NCBI GenBank assembly: GCA_003641425.1
Contig: QNAH01000076.1
Span: forward strand, 1 to 9,592
Origin: Candidatus Zixiibacteriota bacterium
GTDB taxonomy: Bacteria; Zixibacteria; MSB-5A5; GN15; PGXB01
Length of the DNA stretch: 9,592 nucleotides
Direction of reading: 5' to 3'
In this document: piece by piece, positions 6,440 through 9,592 of the stretch
Position numbering within the stretch: the stretch's first letter is position 1
How the letters are laid out: the number at the start of each line of letters is the position of its first letter
Program-made: the position numbers and the translations under genes
Notes under the pieces: generated by a model
Seen by the model: only the letters and a program-made list of their open reading frames with translations
The model's database searches: none
Told to the model about the DNA's origin: nothing

Positions 6440-7276
6440 ATGAGTGTTATAACTATTTCCAGGGACATCAAAAGCGGTGGCAGAGAAATCGCCAATTGTC
6501 TTGCAGAAAAGCTCAATTATACCTGTTTGATCAATCGCGATGTAATTGCCGAATGCGCGAGAAAATATAATATCGTTGAGGAAAACCTGCTCAACAGGTT
6601 AGAGGAAGCTCCCAATATTTGGCAGAGGCTGACCCGTGAACATCATCGTTATCTGATATATGTTCAATCAGCCATCCTGGAGGCAGTGAAAAGAGATAAT
6701 GTGGTTTACCATGGTCTGGCCGGGCAATTATTTTTATCGGGGATACAGCATGTCTTTAAGTTAAAGATTGTGGCCCCTTTTGAGAGTCGAATCGATTTGG
6801 CAATGCAAGAAATGAATATAGACAGGGAAGAAGCCATAAAATTTCTTAATAATGCTGATGATAAAAGGAATCGATGGTTTAGAATCATTTATGGCGAAGA
6901 CCGACACCGATTGTCTCTTTATGACCTTTCCGTAAATAGACAGAATGTATCCAACGAAACTCTGTGTAATATAGTGGCTCTTGCCGTAAACAGCGAAGAC
7001 TTTAAAACAAATGAGCACTCAATGGCAAAATTGAAGAATCTCTCCACAGCATGCGAGGTAAAGGCGGCGTTTGCAACAGATGACAGGCTCTGGGATCAGG
7101 ACATTAAGGTTTCAGCAAGCGGATCGGTTGTCACTCTCATGGGTATCGTTAAGAATGAGAAGATTAGAGATGAGTTGATTGACATTGCCACCAAGGTCAA
7201 GGGTGTAACTAAATGCGAGACTCGTTTGAGTTTAAGATCGTCGGGCATCTCCGATACAGCATTATGGAACGATTAG
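6440..7276 (+). CDS. Cytidylate kinase-like domain fused to a BON domain
   Basis: This 278-residue, apparently cytosolic protein has two parts. Residues 1 to about 185 resemble the cytidylate kinase-like family (Cytidylate_kin2). They show the N-terminal ITISRD strand and P-loop region (4-16), YHGLAGQLFL near 90-99, KIVAPFESRI (109-118), and YDLSVNRQNVS (161-171). Residues about 203-266 form a BON domain, with the pattern AFATDDRLWDQDIKVS and a later GIVKNEKIRDEL, ending in GVTKCE. BON domains usually bind ligands or membranes in periplasmic proteins, yet no signal peptide is present. The P-loop reads KSGGRE where relatives have GSGG, so nucleotide binding may be changed. The ATG has AGGAG 9 nt upstream (6426-6430). 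The gene stands alone and converges on the kinase operon. The substrate is unknown; CMP phosphorylation should not be assumed. Confidence 0.75.
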   Translation: MSVITISRDIKSGGREIANCLAEKLNYTCLINRDVIAECARKYNIVEENLLNRLEEAPNIWQRLTREHHRYLIYVQSAILEAVKRDNVVYHGLAGQLFLSGIQHVFKLKIVAPFESRIDLAMQEMNIDREEAIKFLNNADDKRNRWFRIIYGEDRHRLSLYDLSVNRQNVSNETLCNIVALAVNSEDFKTNEHSMAKLKNLSTACEVKAAFATDDRLWDQDIKVSASGSVVTLMGIVKNEKIRDELIDIATKVKGVTKCETRLSLRSSGISDTALWND

Positions 7277-7357
7277 GTGGTTATTTTTGTGTTGTTGGGT
7301 GCAACATTCTGTTTATATCAGTCGGTGATGCCTGAAAAGAAATAGTATCGCCCTCGT

Positions 7358-8941
7358 TCAGTCACTCTTATCTTTGATATCCGCAGGTATCGGGACAGTA
7401 GGCAAATGCACAGTGAATGTTGTCCCGACTCCCTGACTGCTTTTAACACTGATGCTGCCGCCGTGCTTTTCAATAATCCCCCGGGAAACAGCAAGACCCA
7501 ATCCTGTCCCCTGACCGGTCGGTTTAGTAGTAAAAAAAGGATTGAAGATGGAGTTGAGAATATGATCGGATATACCGGTCCCCGTATCGGTAATCGTGAC
7601 CGAAAGAAAGCCTGTCTGCTTACTCTCGGTGACATCCAGGATTATATTTCCCCCTTTGGGCATAGCATCAATTGCATTTAAGATCAAGTTTAAGAAGACC
7701 TGAACAAGTAGTTTTCGGTCGCCATATATCGGTGAAAGGGTTTTCCTGTAATTTTCCTCCAACGATATTTTACTTAGTTTGATTTGATTTTTGACAAGTT
7801 GGACGGTTTCTTCCAGGATTTCGTTTATGTAAAGGTAATCTGATTGTGTCTCGCTTTCCCGGGCATAATCGAGTAAATTTTTGACTATCTGTTGAGCTCT
7901 TTCTCCCTGATTTACCAGATCATTAATAGCATCTTTGATTTCTGCTTTGGAAAGTTCACCAAATCCGTCCTTTAGAACCTCGGCCGTTAGAATTATATTG
8001 TTAATAGGGTTGTTCAGTTCGTGAGCAACACCGGCTGTAAGATTTCCAATTGCACGCAGTCTGTGCGATTCTATCAGAAGCTGCTGGCGCTTATCGAGTT
8101 CATACATCATATGATTAAGAGCAATCACCAGAAGAGAAAACTCATCCCGGTATTTTCTCTTGGGTGTGATGGGAAGAAAATCGCCACTGGCAAATTGCTG
8201 GGTTGCCACCATTAATCGATTCAATCGAGTAATAATATGCTTATAAATATGAGAAGCTATAAATATTGAAAAAAACAAAAAAACAGCGATAAGTATGAGA
8301 ATAATCCTTCTGGAATTTTCCGTTGCGGAGAAGATAAATTGCCGTTCCTTTTTGGAAATATCAAGTGACGTTTCCAGCATTTTTGATCCGTAATCTCTAA
8401 GCCTTACCGCAATCTCTTGATATTCTTTGGATTCCATAAAATCTTTTATATTGCCACCTTTTATCAGGCTATCGGAAAGCAAGCGATACCCCCCGAGATA
8501 GTGATTTATTTCTCCCAATTCTATCGAACCTATATCGTGTCCCAACTCAAATGAAGCCCGTTCCAGAAACTGCTGAGCATTGTCCAGATGCTGAGAGACT
8601 TCCGACAAATCAGAGCCGTAGAGAAAATAATTTTTTTCGATTCTTCTAACATGTTGAATTTCATTGGCGAATTTATCAGCTAATGTAACAAGCTGAATCC
8701 CTTTTTTAATTCTTGAATTGATTATCATCGCTGTAATTGAAATTGTGGCACTTACAAGAAAAAGTATAAAGAAGGCCAGGGTCAACCTGGCCTTGACAGA
8801 AAAACTGGGGCGTTCAAGCAATGCCTGATTTAATTTGTTTTCCTCCTGTTCATAGGCGGAATCATTCAACCCGGAAGAAAAATCAGATTTCAGGATGGAA
8901 AAAAGAGAGACCTCCTCTTTATCATTCTTCTTTTGTCCCAC
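7358..8941 (-). CDS. Membrane-bound sensor histidine kinase (HAMP-HisKA-HATPase)
   Basis: This inner-membrane kinase autophosphorylates on a histidine and should pass phosphate to the receiver encoded just upstream. From the GTG start at 8941 it has 527 residues. A cytoplasmic N-terminal stretch of about 50 residues comes first, then TM1 (about 51-74). A helical extracytoplasmic sensor follows (about 75-211), with RRIEKNYFLYG suggesting an HBM or CHASE3-like bundle. After it come TM2 (about 212-231) and HAMP (about 232-285). The HisKA box is AHELNNP with phospho-acceptor H307, and the HATPase boxes are NLILNAIDAM (N box), DTGTGI (G1), FNPFFTTK (F) and GTGLGL (G2). All catalytic motifs are intact. 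The open frame reaches a TTG at 8971 with no Shine-Dalgarno; the GTG has GGAG 4 nt upstream. The gene overlaps the receiver gene by 20 bp, showing translational coupling. Confidence 0.9.
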   Translation of the reverse strand: MGQKKNDKEEVSLFSILKSDFSSGLNDSAYEQEENKLNQALLERPSFSVKARLTLAFFILFLVSATISITAMIINSRIKKGIQLVTLADKFANEIQHVRRIEKNYFLYGSDLSEVSQHLDNAQQFLERASFELGHDIGSIELGEINHYLGGYRLLSDSLIKGGNIKDFMESKEYQEIAVRLRDYGSKMLETSLDISKKERQFIFSATENSRRIILILIAVFLFFSIFIASHIYKHIITRLNRLMVATQQFASGDFLPITPKRKYRDEFSLLVIALNHMMYELDKRQQLLIESHRLRAIGNLTAGVAHELNNPINNIILTAEVLKDGFGELSKAEIKDAINDLVNQGERAQQIVKNLLDYARESETQSDYLYINEILEETVQLVKNQIKLSKISLEENYRKTLSPIYGDRKLLVQVFLNLILNAIDAMPKGGNIILDVTESKQTGFLSVTITDTGTGISDHILNSIFNPFFTTKPTGQGTGLGLAVSRGIIEKHGGSISVKSSQGVGTTFTVHLPTVPIPADIKDKSD

Positions 8942-9320
8942 TGTTCTCCAGTTCCTTGGTTGCTTTTTCAATGACTTTCAAAAGTTCTTGAGGTCGGAAC
9001 GGTTTGGAAATAAAGTCAAAGGCACCTTTTGCCTGTGCTTCGCGTGCTATTTCGATTGTAGCGTAACCCGTAATCATTATAACCTTAGTAGGTTCACCTT
9101 TTTTTTGAACAAGACTGAGAATCTCCATGCCGTCAATATTGTCCATCCGAATATCTGTAACCACGACGTCAAACCTGACTTCCGAAATACGCTCGGCAGC
9201 GGACTTGCTATCGACGAAAGTCTCAACTTCATATTTCGCCTTTGTGAAGAATTGCTGTAATCTCTTACAAACGACCACTTCATCATCGATAATACATAAT
9301 TTGTATTTTCTCTTAGCCAA
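8922..9320 (-). CDS. Single-domain response regulator (REC only)
   Basis: This cytoplasmic phospho-acceptor is 132 residues long and is essentially just a receiver domain. The acidic pocket is D12-D13, the phosphorylated residue D56 is in VVTDIRM, the switch residues are T84 (MITGYA) and Y86, and the conserved lysine is K106 (SKPF). The sequence resembles NtrC-type receivers, but no AAA+ or DNA-binding domain follows. It may therefore work by protein contact or as a phosphorelay intermediate. The start is TTG at 9320, preceded by AGGGAGAG 5 nt upstream; no ATG lies near. It is followed with a 20-bp overlap by the sensor kinase, its probable partner. The upstream membrane-protein gene ends 21 bp before it, which suggests one operon. 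Confidence 0.92.
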   Translation of the reverse strand: MAKRKYKLCIIDDEVVVCKRLQQFFTKAKYEVETFVDSKSAAERISEVRFDVVVTDIRMDNIDGMEILSLVQKKGEPTKVIMITGYATIEIAREAQAKGAFDFISKPFRPQELLKVIEKATKELENSGTKEE

Positions 9321-9341
9321 AGCGGCTCTCCCTATTAAATA

Positions 9342-9592
9342 TTATGATCTGGTAATAACCGTAGCATATACACGCCGTTTTTTTATGTAAGCTCTGACTA
9401 CGTTAAACAATATTACACCAACCCCGCTTAAACCGCTGCAATAAAGAAAATACATGCTGACGGTGTTAATAGTATCATATGATGCAGGATTGATGAAATC
9501 TATTGTCCCCAATTGTGAGAGATATATCGGCAGCGCTATGGCACGGCTAATGACGCACAACAAAATTATCAGTGCCGTTACCAGCCTGATTA
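9342..9592 (-). CDS. C-terminal part of a small membrane protein (truncated by the window edge)
   Basis: The frame is open from the right edge of the window to a TAA at 9342-9344, so the true start lies outside. About 82 residues are visible. Two hydrophobic helices are clear, one beginning at the edge (VTALIILLCVI then RAIALPIYL) and one near the end (MYFLYCSGLSGVGVILFNVV). A basic cytoplasmic-type tail (YIKKRR) follows. A TTG at 9563 is an alternative start but would cut the first helix, so it is unlikely. I recognise no family. It is on the same strand as the receiver and kinase genes and 21 bp upstream of the receiver, so it may be an accessory membrane component of this two-component system. 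Confidence 0.6.
   Translation of the reverse strand, partial: IRLVTALIILLCVISRAIALPIYLSQLGTIDFINPASYDTINTVSMYFLYCSGLSGVGVILFNVVRAYIKKRRVYATVITRS

Noticed and set aside
7277..7357. Bidirectional terminator between the convergent kinase-BON and histidine kinase genes
   Set aside because: Only weak stems (TGTTG/CAACA, and GGTGAT/ATCGCC with a long loop) are present, and neither is followed by a proper T-run.

Overview
The window is a piece of a bacterial chromosome of mixed composition. The left part (satP-like gene and mfd) is moderately GC-rich. From the initiator tRNA rightwards, about 5045-6440, the DNA becomes clearly AT-rich. Standard -35/-10 boxes, Shine-Dalgarno sites, intrinsic terminators and frequent TTG/GTG starts all fit a bacterium. 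A histidine kinase with a large extracytoplasmic helical sensor and a SatP-type organic-acid transporter suggest an environmental organism. The phylum cannot be fixed from the sequence alone; a deltaproteobacterial or FCB-group lineage is only a guess.

Layout. 47-98: intrinsic terminator (minus strand). 128-727 (-): acetate/succinate transporter of the AceTr (SatP/YaaH) family. 728-1014: divergent intergenic region with a candidate promoter on each side and a strong terminator-like hairpin just upstream of mfd. 1015-4434 (+): complete transcription-repair coupling factor Mfd. 4435-4967: no intact gene, but a 75-codon stretch broken by one in-frame stop and a hairpin. 4968-5044 (+): initiator tRNA-fMet with its own promoter(s) and terminator. 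5045-5228: short repeats and a MerR-type operator/promoter. 5229-5952 (+): a mercury-type MerR regulator and a thioredoxin-fold 'DF family' protein, nearly abutting. 5953-6439: apparently decayed or frameshifted coding DNA, a 53-codon small ORF, a weak terminator and nothing else clear. 6440-7276 (+): a cytidylate-kinase-like protein fused to a C-terminal BON domain. 7358-9592 (-): a probable operon, read from the right edge: the C-terminal end of a small membrane protein, a single-domain response regulator, and a membrane histidine kinase.

How the genes relate. Mfd and the tRNA are housekeeping. The merR/DF pair looks like the front of a mercury-responsive operon. The regulator keeps the three Hg(II)-binding cysteines at the exact MerR spacing, and an operator dyad sits between its promoter boxes. 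No intact transporter (merT), mercuric reductase (merA) or lyase (merB) follows within the window; a short well-initiated reading frame right after the pair is broken. The kinase/response-regulator pair is a two-component system whose receiver has no DNA-binding output domain. The kinase-BON protein converges on it and has no assigned function.

The most interesting items are the kinase-BON fusion with a substituted P-loop glycine, the truncated mer-like operon next to tRNA-fMet with its long-spacer operator, and the terminator-like hairpin in the mfd leader.
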